Positions 1 to 5,617 of a stretch of 7,126 nt of DNA are shown one piece after another (position 1 is the stretch's first letter; each line of letters opens with the position of its first letter). The position numbers and the translations under genes were made by a program. The DNA comes from Alphaproteobacteria bacterium (lineage in GTDB: Bacteria; Pseudomonadota; Alphaproteobacteria; DSM-16000; Inquilinaceae). The stretch spans positions 1-7,126 of the forward strand of contig JAJUFW010000147.1 in NCBI GenBank assembly GCA_029263555.1, read 5' to 3'. Under the pieces are notes generated by a model, which was given only the letters and a program-made list of their open reading frames with translations, did not search any database and was not told the DNA's origin.

Positions 1-1216
1 GGACCGCGGCCTCTTCGCCGCGGATCAGCAGGCGGGAAACGAGGATGATCACGTTGTTGCTCACCGTAGCGCGGACCATGAAGCCGATGCCGCCGCTGAT
101 ATCCAGCAGGAACACGCCCCAGAACACGGCGATGTAGAGCAGGGCGAACACATACCATGTTTCGGCGAAGGATCGCCGGACGATGGTGAGGACGCCCCCG
201 CCTTCCCTCCTTCCCCGCAGAACCTCGGCGACCCGCCTGCGATTCTGGAGCACGAGGATGACCAGCAGCACGGCGACGACCAGGGCGACGAGGTCAATCA
301 GGAAGCCTCGGACGTCGTAGGGAAGCCCCAGCGTGAGACCGGCCTCGACAATGAAGAAACCCAGGACCGCGGTCACGACCAGCCGCCTGACCCATCTGTA
401 GAGATAGGCGGCGGTTTCGTCGCTGAGCGCGAACAGGCGATGCTGGGGCGCTTGCGGCGCGAGGAACAGCCGTGTCAGGGCCATGATCGCACCGATCGTG
501 ATCGCCGCGCCGACGATGCCGATGGTGACCAGCCGCACCTGCCGTACCGGATCCGTCAACGCGAGCGCGACATAGGCCGCGATTGCGAACCCGGCCAGCG
601 GGACGAGACGGAGGACGAAATCCCCGACAAGCACCAGAAGTTTCCCAAGGAAGCCGGCAGGAGGACGCTGCGTCAGCGCTCGGCGGGGCCCGGCCAGGGC
701 GAAGCGGATCAGCCGGTGCGTGACGATCCCGAGGACCAGCACGAGGCCCATGTTGAGAAAGACGTTGAGCCATCGCACCCGGGCGTTCGGATCGCTGGCC
801 TGCCTCTGGAACCAGTCTGCGACCCGGGGCAGGTCGTTGAAGGCGTTCGCGATCATGCCGGCCTGGGCGCCGATCCGGACCAGCCGCTCCGAAAGGAAAG
901 GCATGACCCTGGCACCAAGGGCCTCCATGACCGTTTCGTGAGGCGGTTCGGCCTCCTCCTCTTCGGTCTGGAGCAGCAGCCGGAGATTCTGGATCAGATC
1001 GGTTCGGCGCTGCTCGTCCTCCAGAGTGGCGATCAGATCCTCGATCCGGGCCTGATCGAGTTCCGGATCCTCAGCCGGTGCGGAGACGGCGTCACCCGTA
1101 AGGGCGGGGGGTGTTCCGGCCTCCTGTGCCAGCCCCGGCGCGGGCGCCAGCAACAGCGCGGCAAGCATAAGCAGGGGAGCGGCCAGGACAGCCATGGAAC
1201 TGGAAGATCGGAGCAT
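1..1216 (-). CDS. MscS-family mechanosensitive channel, YbiO-like (N-terminal part; C-terminus outside window)
   Basis: About 405 residues are visible. They begin with a cleavable signal peptide (residues 1-30: Arg-containing N-region, Ala/Leu-rich core, APGLA then QE), followed by an acidic helical periplasmic segment (about 50-90) and then at least six membrane helices (about 150-170, 192-218, 227-252, 277-297, 303-323, 354-374). A further hydrophobic stretch starts near 378. This plan of signal peptide, periplasmic region and many helices ahead of the pore is that of large MscS homologues such as E. coli YbiO, which open under membrane tension and release solutes on hypo-osmotic shock. The diagnostic Gly/Ala-rich pore helix and cytoplasmic beta domain lie beyond base 1, so the family call rests on overall architecture and on segments such as LSDETAAYLYRWVRRLVV. 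The ATG at 1216 gives a full signal peptide. A TTG at 1222 in the same frame has a better-placed AAGGA, and an ATG at 1195 would shorten the N-region. The gene is divergent from the asmA-like gene. Confidence 0.8.
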   Translation of the reverse strand, partial: MLRSSSSMAVLAAPLLMLAALLLAPAPGLAQEAGTPPALTGDAVSAPAEDPELDQARIEDLIATLEDEQRRTDLIQNLRLLLQTEEEEAEPPHETVMEALGARVMPFLSERLVRIGAQAGMIANAFNDLPRVADWFQRQASDPNARVRWLNVFLNMGLVLVLGIVTHRLIRFALAGPRRALTQRPPAGFLGKLLVLVGDFVLRLVPLAGFAIAAYVALALTDPVRQVRLVTIGIVGAAITIGAIMALTRLFLAPQAPQHRLFALSDETAAYLYRWVRRLVVTAVLGFFIVEAGLTLGLPYDVRGFLIDLVALVVAVLLVILVLQNRRRVAEVLRGRREGGGVLTIVRRSFAETWYVFALLYIAVFWGVFLLDISGGIGFMVRATVSNNVIILVSRLLIRGEEAAV

Positions 1217-1230
1217 CGGCAACGGCGCGG

Positions 1231-1235
1231 TCCTT
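1231..1235 (-). promoter_or_regulatory. Shine-Dalgarno AAGGA that bears on the channel gene start
   Basis: Read on the minus strand, AAGGA lies 8 nt before an in-frame TTG (1222) but 14 nt before the ATG at 1216. The spacing favours TTG; the codon type favours ATG. The two starts differ by only two residues (Met-Pro) and both keep the signal peptide, so the protein is essentially unchanged. Confidence 0.4.
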
Positions 1236-1274
1236 CGTGTCCCGGCAACGGGGCCATCCGCTCGAACCCCGCCG

Positions 1275-1343
1275 GGCAACAAAATTTGTCGAAACTGATC
1301 GATATCCTCCCGTATCAATAACAGGTGGTCGAATTTTGTTGCC
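1275..1343. repeat. 12-bp perfect inverted repeat enclosing an A+T-rich intergenic core
   Basis: GGCAACAAAATT at 1275-1286 is matched exactly by its reverse complement AATTTTGTTGCC at 1332-1343, with 45 nt between. The left arm overlaps a small dyad of its own (ACAAA-A-TTTGT, 1279-1289). The block is the most A+T-rich part of the divergent spacer between the channel gene and the asmA-like gene. GCCG occurs directly outside both arms (1271-1274 and 1344-1347). Paired operator half-sites in a divergent promoter region are the simplest reading. A very small inverted-repeat element with a 4-bp target duplication is an alternative. The repeat itself is certain; its role is not. Confidence 0.6.
1291..1315 (+). 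promoter_or_regulatory. Weak ECF-type promoter candidate for the asmA-like gene
   Basis: GAAAC (1291-1295) is followed after 15 nt by CGTAT (1311-1315). This loosely resembles ECF sigma promoters, whose alphaproteobacterial EcfG form is GGAAC with a 16-17 nt spacer and CGTT. It sits between the arms of the inverted repeat and about 140 nt before the asmA-like start. The -35 and -10 both deviate and the spacer is short. I found no convincing sigma-70 promoter in either direction. Confidence 0.15.
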
Positions 1344-1357
1344 GCCGCGGCTGCCCC

Positions 1358-1414
1358 ATGAGCCCCCGCGTATTCGCGGTCGGCGGGATGCACGGGAACG
1401 CGGACGGCCTCTGA
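1358..1414 (+). pseudogene. Possible metallophosphoesterase N-terminal remnant (18 codons)
   Basis: An ATG-to-TGA frame encodes MSPRVFAVGGMHGNADGL. It resembles the N-terminal phosphoesterase motif of calcineurin-like metallophosphatases (typically R-x-F-A-V/I-G-D-I/V-H-G-x-x-D-x-L), but the metal-binding Asp of GDxHG is Gly here. The frame stops at once and no ribosome binding site precedes it. Nothing recognisable of the family follows in any frame before the asmA-like gene. It may be a fossil fragment or a chance match in 18 residues. Confidence 0.2.
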
Positions 1415-1442
1415 CCCCTTGATTCGCCGGAAGCCGTGACGC

Positions 1443-1447
1443 GGAAG
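1443..1447 (+). promoter_or_regulatory. Ribosome binding site of the asmA-like gene
   Basis: GGAAG is separated by 7 nt from the ATG at 1455. No other in-frame start this close to a purine-rich element precedes the transmembrane helix, so it fixes the start. Confidence 0.6.
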
Positions 1448-1454
1448 TGCGACG

Positions 1455-3428
1455 ATGGCGCGCAGGACCCGGATAGCCGTTCTGAGCGGGGCGACAGCCC
1501 TGGTGCTCCTTGCCGCGGCGCTGGTCCTTGTCGTCACGCTGTTAGACTGGAATCGGTTCAAGGGGATCATCACCACCCGCGCCAGCGAAGCGACGGGGCG
1601 CGAGCTTGCGATCGCAGGGGACATTTCCGTCGACTGGGGCTGGCACCCGCGCGTAACCCTGGAAGGGGTGACGCTCGAGAATGCCGACTGGTCGTCCGAC
1701 CCCTACATGGTCGAGATCCGGCGGCTCTCCGTCCGGATCGAGATCCTGGAGCTGCTCCGCGGCCGGATCGTGCTGCCTGAGGTGGAGCTGGACCGGCCGA
1801 GGCTGATCCTGGAGCGGAACGACCGGGGCGACGGCAACTGGGCGTTCGAACCCGCCGGGGTGGCGGAAGCCGCAAGCCCGGACGACCGCACCGAGGTGCC
1901 GATCGTCGAGCGCCTGGCCATCAGGGAGGGAGAGATCGTATATCGGGATCCTGGCCGGGAGATCGACGTCAGGTCCCGGATCTCGACGGTCGTCGGCACG
2001 GCCGGCGAGGGCAGCGAGCAGGTCAATCTATCGGGGACAGGAACGGTCGGAGGCGAGCCCCTGTCCGTCGACATCGACTCCGGGCCGCTGGTCGATCTTC
2101 GCGATCCGCACCGCCCCTACCCGCTCAAGGGCACGATCGCGGTCGGGGACACGAAAGCCAGCCTGGAGGGCACCCTTCTGGAACCGGTCCGGTTCCGCGG
2201 CATGGATCTCGTCCTGCATGTCCAAGGCGCCAATGTCGGCGATCTGTTCCCGATCATCGGCGTGCCGGCACCGGAAACCCCGCCCTACGACATCCGCGGC
2301 CGGCTGACGCGCGACGGCGAGATCTGGCGATTCGAGAATTTCGACGGCACGGTCGGCGATTCCGATCTTGCCGGCACTCTTGACTTCGACGCCGGCGGAG
2401 AACGCCTCACGATTACCGGCGACCTCCGATCGCAGCGGCTGGACTTCGACGATTTGGGCGGCATCGTCGGCGCCCCGACCGGTACGGGCGAGGGCGAGAC
2501 CGCATCCGAAGAACAGCAGCGTCGGGCCGAGATCTTTGCCCGGAGAGACAAGCTCCTGCCCAACGCGCCGATCGATTTCGAAAAAGTCCGCTCGGTCGAC
2601 GCCCGGGTCACCTTCACGGGCGAAGACGTCCTGGCCCCGAATGTGCCTCTCGAGGGCGTGCGGCTGGGCGTGATGCTCGAGGACGGCGTGCTACGGCTCG
2701 ACCCGCTGCAGATCGGGGTTGCGGGCGGCCGCGTTTCCGCGACGATCCAGCTGGACGCACGCACCGATACGGTCGTCTCCGACATGGACGTCCATCTCAG
2801 CGGCTTCCGTCTGGAGGAAGTCGTGGAAGGCGCCGGGGGCAGCGGCGAGATTTTCGGCCGCACCCAGCTGCGCACCTGGGGCAATTCGATCGCCGATGCG
2901 CTGGCGACAGCGGATGGCGATTTCGCGCTCATGATGAACAGCGGAAGCTTCAGCAATCTGGTCATGGAGCTGGCCGGGCTCGATGTCGCGGAAGCCCTGG
3001 GCTTCGCCCTCGGCGACGACCAGCAGGTGCCGATCCGATGCGCGGTCCTCGATTTCGAGGTCGCCGACGGGGTGATGCGGAGTCGGACCATCGTCCTGGA
3101 CACGACCGACACCAACATCATCGGCGAAGCGGTCATCAATCTCGGCGACGAGGAACTGGCCGTGGACCTGGAGGCGCAGCCAAAGGACCCGAGCCTGTTC
3201 AGCGCCCGCACGCCGGTCATGGTGACCGGGACCTTCAGGGATGTCTCGGTCGGGATCGATGCGGAGTCGGCAGGTATCAGGGCAGGCGCCGCGGTCGCGC
3301 TCGGCGTGCTGCTGACGCCGCTTGCCGGCGTCCTCGCCTTCGTCGAACCGGGCCCGGGCGAAGACAGCGCCTGCGCCTCATTGATCCGGGGCGCGGAAGA
3401 AGACACGAACGACCCGCCCGGCCAGTAG
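1455..3428 (+). CDS. AsmA family protein
   Basis: This 657-residue inner-membrane-anchored protein has a basic N-terminus (MARRTR) and one transmembrane helix (about residues 8-29), then the typical AsmA opening DWNRFKGIITTRASEATGRE. A long beta-rich periplasmic region follows, with recurring short strands such as VTLEGVTLENADW and LPEVELDRPRLILE. A polar Glu/Gln/Arg-rich linker (about 345-366) leads into LPNAPIDFEKVRSVDARV at about 368, another recurrent family segment. The C-terminal AsmA module contains TDTNIIGEAVINLGDEELAV and two cysteines (529 and 640) that could pair. AsmA belongs to the superfamily of TamB, YhdP and YdbH, bridge-like proteins involved in moving phospholipid between the two membranes of Gram-negative cells; the exact role of AsmA-type members is less clear. 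At 657 residues it is close to E. coli AsmA and YhjG. GGAAG lies 7 nt before the ATG. The gene is divergent from the channel gene. Confidence 0.9.
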   Translation: MARRTRIAVLSGATALVLLAAALVLVVTLLDWNRFKGIITTRASEATGRELAIAGDISVDWGWHPRVTLEGVTLENADWSSDPYMVEIRRLSVRIEILELLRGRIVLPEVELDRPRLILERNDRGDGNWAFEPAGVAEAASPDDRTEVPIVERLAIREGEIVYRDPGREIDVRSRISTVVGTAGEGSEQVNLSGTGTVGGEPLSVDIDSGPLVDLRDPHRPYPLKGTIAVGDTKASLEGTLLEPVRFRGMDLVLHVQGANVGDLFPIIGVPAPETPPYDIRGRLTRDGEIWRFENFDGTVGDSDLAGTLDFDAGGERLTITGDLRSQRLDFDDLGGIVGAPTGTGEGETASEEQQRRAEIFARRDKLLPNAPIDFEKVRSVDARVTFTGEDVLAPNVPLEGVRLGVMLEDGVLRLDPLQIGVAGGRVSATIQLDARTDTVVSDMDVHLSGFRLEEVVEGAGGSGEIFGRTQLRTWGNSIADALATADGDFALMMNSGSFSNLVMELAGLDVAEALGFALGDDQQVPIRCAVLDFEVADGVMRSRTIVLDTTDTNIIGEAVINLGDEELAVDLEAQPKDPSLFSARTPVMVTGTFRDVSVGIDAESAGIRAGAAVALGVLLTPLAGVLAFVEPGPGEDSACASLIRGAEEDTNDPPGQ

Positions 3429-3486
3429 TCCGGACGGACGGCATTCCTTCCATCGGGTTCCGTCGATCCGGTTCCTTGCCCCGCCC

Positions 3487-3513
3487 CCTGGACGGCCCAT
3501 CCTGGACGGCCCA
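3487..3513. repeat. Tandem 13-bp direct repeat (two copies, 14-bp period)
   Basis: CCTGGACGGCCCA occurs at 3487-3499 and again, unchanged, at 3501-3513, separated by one T. The pair ends one base before the 19-bp palindrome and lies within the 132-bp spacer between the asmA-like and DUF533 genes. It may be a local slippage duplication or a pair of protein-binding sites on one face of the helix; the sequence alone does not decide. Confidence 0.7.
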
Positions 3514-3514
3514 C

Positions 3515-3533
3515 GTAACCTGTTACAGGTTAC
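3515..3533. promoter_or_regulatory. 19-bp palindrome, probable operator before the DUF533 gene
   Basis: GTAACCTGT-T-ACAGGTTAC is a perfect dyad with 9-bp arms around one central T, centred on 3524 and ending 27 nt before the GTG start of the next gene. A-T pairs are enriched compared with the surrounding GC-rich sequence. The size and symmetry fit an operator for a dimeric repressor of a type such as TetR, GntR or MarR; I cannot assign the family. TTACAGG is also duplicated in tandem at 3523-3529 and 3530-3536, partly overlapping the right arm. No matching regulator gene lies in the window. With a one-base centre the transcript could form only a shorter hairpin, which favours a DNA-binding role over termination. 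Confidence 0.5.
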
Positions 3534-3547
3534 AGGGCAGAGCCGAC

Positions 3548-3552
3548 GGAGG
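3548..3552 (+). promoter_or_regulatory. Strong ribosome binding site that sets a GTG start
   Basis: GGAGG with an 8-nt gap before GTG at 3561. The reading frame has no ATG at its N-terminus, so this near-consensus element is the main evidence that translation starts at GTG. Confidence 0.75.
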
Positions 3553-3560
3553 GACCGGAC

Positions 3561-4268
3561 GTGATCGACCCGAAGAAGCTGCTGGACGACTTTCTTGGCG
3601 CGGCCGACGGATCGCGGGCCGGAAGCCAATCTATTTCGGCCCCTTCGGGATTGCCGGGGGGCCTCGCCGCCGCTGGAGCGGGGGCCGGCCTCATCGGCCT
3701 GCTCTTGGGCTCGAAAAAGGGCCGCAGGATCGGAGCCTCCGTTCTGGGGTACGGGGGCGCGGCGGTCCTCGGCGGCCTCGCCTACAAGGCGTGGCAGGAG
3801 TGGACCGAGAAGCGTGCCCCCTCTCCGGCGCGGACCTCGCCCGACCAGGAGCTGCCGACCCCGCCTGCCGACAGCGGGTTCGATCTGGAAAGCGAGATCT
3901 CGGCGACCGGGGCGGACGCACGGATCGCCATTGTCCAGGCCATGATCGCCGCGGCCAAGGCCGATGGACATATCGATGCGGACGAACAGCGCAAGCTCTT
4001 CGAGAGGATCGGACAGCTCGAGCTGGACCGGGAGGAGAAGGCCCTGGTCATGGACGAGCTTGCGAAGCCGCTCGACGTCGACGAAATCGCGGCGCTCGCC
4101 CGCAGCCAGGAACAGGCGACCGAAATCTGGCTGGCGTCGCGCTTGGCGATCGACCCGGACGACCCGAAGGAAAGAACCTATCTGGAGGAGCTAGGCCGCA
4201 AGCTCAGCCTGCCCGATTCGCTGATCGTGCATCTGGAGGCGCAGGCCACCGCGGTACGGGCGGCCTGA
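3561..4268 (+). CDS. DUF533 (YebE-like) membrane protein with TerB-like domain
   Basis: This 235-residue protein opens with MIDPKKLLDDFLG, the amphipathic start common in DUF533 proteins. Two Gly/Ala-rich hydrophobic segments follow (about 28-50, GGLAAAGAGAGLIGLLLGS, and 56-77) around a basic turn SKKGRR. Next comes a Pro/Ser linker (about 83-108), then an all-helical C-terminal domain (about 117-233). Its hallmark AAKADGHIDADEQ, near residues 131-143, is the acidic motif shared with TerB/tellurite-resistance-like domains. The biochemical role of the family is unknown; E. coli yebE is an inner-membrane protein gene induced in envelope stress. Start is GTG with a strong GGAGG. A palindrome and tandem repeats in the 132-bp leader suggest its own promoter and regulation apart from the asmA-like gene. 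A perfect GC palindrome begins two bases after the stop. Family assignment is firm; function is open. Confidence 0.88.
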   Translation: MIDPKKLLDDFLGAADGSRAGSQSISAPSGLPGGLAAAGAGAGLIGLLLGSKKGRRIGASVLGYGGAAVLGGLAYKAWQEWTEKRAPSPARTSPDQELPTPPADSGFDLESEISATGADARIAIVQAMIAAAKADGHIDADEQRKLFERIGQLELDREEKALVMDELAKPLDVDEIAALARSQEQATEIWLASRLAIDPDDPKERTYLEELGRKLSLPDSLIVHLEAQATAVRAA

Positions 4269-4270
4269 CT

Positions 4271-4290
4271 GGCCGTCCCGCGGGACGGCC
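4271..4290 (+). terminator. Perfect 20-bp GC palindrome after the DUF533 gene, terminator-like
   Basis: GGCCGTCCCG is followed at once by its reverse complement CGGGACGGCC, starting two bases past the TGA at 4266-4268. In RNA it would fold into an 8-bp stem with a CGCG loop. No T-run follows (the next bases are CGGCAAAGG), so it is not a canonical intrinsic terminator. It may still stop or pause transcription, or protect the mRNA 3' end. Confidence 0.45.
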
Positions 4291-4450
4291 CGGCAAAGGC
4301 ATTCCGTCCAGTCCCTATGCGCCGCCGCGCCCCGCGCCGGAAAGGAATCGCGACCGGCAACGGGCTTTCGTGCGTTTCCTCCGGCTCAAGGCCGGATTGA
4401 ACCCGAGGGAGGCGAGCCCGGACGACGGGCGCGATCCTGCGCTCGGCCCG

Positions 4451-4527
4451 AAAAATTTCGTCCCCGCCCGCAATTAGCTGATATCTACGAGAGCCATGCC
4501 TAGCGAGGAGCGCCACCCTGTATCGCC
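4451..4527 (+). promoter_or_regulatory. A+T-rich leader of the ybhN-like gene, possible promoter
   Basis: The spacer from 4269 to 4527 holds the palindrome at 4271-4290, then unremarkable GC-rich sequence. From about 4451 it becomes A+T-rich (AAAAATTTCG, CAATTAGCTGATATCT), as expected for a promoter. No -35/-10 pair matches consensus well: TTTCGT and TGATAT with a 17-nt gap is the best I can offer, and it is poor. GAGGAG (4505-4510) is the only Shine-Dalgarno-like element, 17 nt before the ATG at 4528, which is farther than usual. Confidence 0.25.
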
Positions 4528-4531
4528 ATGA
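4496..4531 (+). CDS. Possible 11-codon leader ORF overlapping the ybhN-like start
   Basis: ATG at 4496 opens a frame encoding MPSEERHPVSP whose TGA (4529-4531) overlaps the next gene's ATG (4528-4530) as ATGA. Such an overlap is the usual layout for translational coupling, and it could compensate for the poorly placed Shine-Dalgarno of the downstream gene. The leader's own ribosome binding site is weak (GAGAG just upstream). Short frames arise by chance, so this is tentative. Confidence 0.2.
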   Translation: MPSEERHPVSP

Positions 4532-5487
4532 AGAGTGTCCGCAGCTATATCTGGCCCGTCATTGGTCTCGCAGCTGTCGTTTTTTCGGCGTTCCTGCTCT
4601 ATCGCGAAATCCGGGGCATTTCGTTCGAGGAAATCGGGGATAGCCTGTACGCCATTCCGGCCCATCGCTGGGCATTGGCCGTCGGCGCCACGCTTGCGGC
4701 CTACGGCGCCCTTGCCTGGTACGACCGGATCGCGCTCCTGCATCTCGGCCGCCGGATCTCCTGGCCGTTCATCGCGCTCTGTTCCTTCACCACCTATGCC
4801 CTGTCCCACAATATCGGGGCATCGGTCCTGTCGGGCGCGGTGGTGCGCTACCGGGCCTACAGCACCCAGGGGCTGGCCGCGGCGGAGATCGGCATCCTGG
4901 TCGCCTTGTGCAGCCTGACTTTCGCGCTGGGATCGATCATGCTGGGCGGCTTCGTCCTTCTGGTCCATCCCGAGTTGCCGCAGCGGTTCTTCGACATCCC
5001 CCCCTGGGTGTCGATCGTGGCCGGGGCGGTCATGCTGGCCCTCGTCGCCCTCTATGTGGCCGGATCCTGGCTGCAGCTGAGACCGCTGACCGTCGCCGGA
5101 TTCCGGATCTATTATCCGCGGCTGAAGGTCGTGCTTCGGCAACTGATCGCGGCACCGCTGGAGATCCTGGGCGCCGCCGCCATCATCTTTTTCGCCCTGC
5201 CGGCCCACAGCAATCCCGGCTTCATCATCGTTCTCGGGATCTTTCTTGCGTCCTTTTCGGTCGCCCTCATCTCCCACGCCCCGGGCGGGCTGGGGGTGCT
5301 GGAATTCGTCTTCCTGACGGCGATGCCGGACAGCCAGACGGCCGAGGTGCTGGCCGCGCTGATCGTGTTCCGCCTGTTCTACCTTCTGATTCCGCTTGCG
5401 ATCGCCCTGGTCGTGGTCGTGCTGTTCGAACGGTCCCAGCTTTCGGCACCGCTTTCCGAAGCCCCGCCAGGGGGAGAAGGTAGATGA
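4528..5487 (+). CDS. YbhN/UPF0104 family (lysylphosphatidylglycerol synthase TM region-like) membrane protein
   Basis: This 319-residue polytopic inner-membrane protein has hydrophobic segments near 8-25, 45-63, 77-99, 118-146, 160-181, 202-223, 231-250 and 274-301. Two family motifs are plain: HNIGASVLSGAVVRYRAY (94-111, the N-x5-G-x4-R-x-R pattern) and SHAPGGLGVLEF (249-260, the PGGLGVxE signature). The same transmembrane module forms the flippase half of MprF, which flips aminoacylated phosphatidylglycerol. Here no C-terminal aminoacyltransferase domain follows, as in stand-alone YbhN proteins, whose substrate is not established. Lipid translocation is therefore an inference from the fold. 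The tail (from about 303) is short, polar and Pro/Gly-rich. ATG at 4528 is the only early in-frame start, although the nearest Shine-Dalgarno-like GAGGAG is 17 nt away. The gene converges on the catalase gene. Confidence 0.88.
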   Translation: MKSVRSYIWPVIGLAAVVFSAFLLYREIRGISFEEIGDSLYAIPAHRWALAVGATLAAYGALAWYDRIALLHLGRRISWPFIALCSFTTYALSHNIGASVLSGAVVRYRAYSTQGLAAAEIGILVALCSLTFALGSIMLGGFVLLVHPELPQRFFDIPPWVSIVAGAVMLALVALYVAGSWLQLRPLTVAGFRIYYPRLKVVLRQLIAAPLEILGAAAIIFFALPAHSNPGFIIVLGIFLASFSVALISHAPGGLGVLEFVFLTAMPDSQTAEVLAALIVFRLFYLLIPLAIALVVVVLFERSQLSAPLSEAPPGGEGR

Positions 5488-5559
5488 CAGGTCGGCGGAA
5501 GCCCGGCCGGGCGTAAGCCATCCGGGACGTCCCAGACGCCCGTACACCCCCGAATCGAA

Positions 5560-5586
5560 GGGCGGCACCCGCTAAGGATGCCGCCC
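5560..5586. terminator. Hairpin between convergent genes, probable terminator
   Basis: GGGCGGCA (5560-5567) and TGCCGCCC (5579-5586) form a perfect 8-bp stem with an 11-nt loop in the 130-bp spacer between the convergent ybhN-like and catalase genes. Read on the minus strand the stem is followed by TTCGATT, a weak T-tract, so it best fits the catalase transcript. It could act in both directions. The spacer also holds GCCCGGCCGGGC (5501-5512) just after the ybhN-like stop and GGGACGTCCC (5524-5533), both too tight for strong hairpins. Confidence 0.55.
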
Positions 5587-5617
5587 GACGCCTTGACGAC
5601 CGCCGGTCCGGCGACGG

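Noticed and set aside
294..1321. Long open frames on both strands overlapping the channel gene, some over 150 codons
   Set aside because: Their products are rich in Arg, Pro and Gly with no membrane or domain pattern, as expected from out-of-frame reading of GC-rich DNA. The channel frame has a signal peptide, ordered helices and a GC-rich third position.
1366..1379. CCGCG-TATT-CGCGG hairpin before the asmA-like gene
   Set aside because: A 5-bp stem in GC-rich DNA is expected by chance; no T-tract or other riboregulator feature accompanies it.
2285..3514. 409-codon open frame opposite the asmA-like gene
   Set aside because: Ser/Arg/Pro-rich product without a recognisable motif, antisense to a well-supported gene with a good ribosome binding site.
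3038..4477. 479-codon plus-strand frame covering the end of the asmA-like gene, all of the DUF533 gene and part of the next spacer
   Set aside because: It overlaps two well-supported genes in another frame and its product is Arg/Gly-rich. I also considered the last part alone (about 4311-4477, ending ARN), but it has no suitable start codon or ribosome binding site.
5501..5533. Palindromes GCCCGGCCGGGC and GGGACGTCCC as terminators of the ybhN-like gene
   Set aside because: After allowing for a loop only 3-4 base pairs remain in each and no T-tract follows; the 8-bp hairpin at 5560-5586 is the better candidate.
4474..5568. 364-codon minus-strand frame opposite the ybhN-like gene
   Set aside because: Product is dominated by Asp, Gln, Gly and Arg, a typical antisense shadow of a hydrophobic coding sequence. 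The plus-strand frame carries the family motifs.
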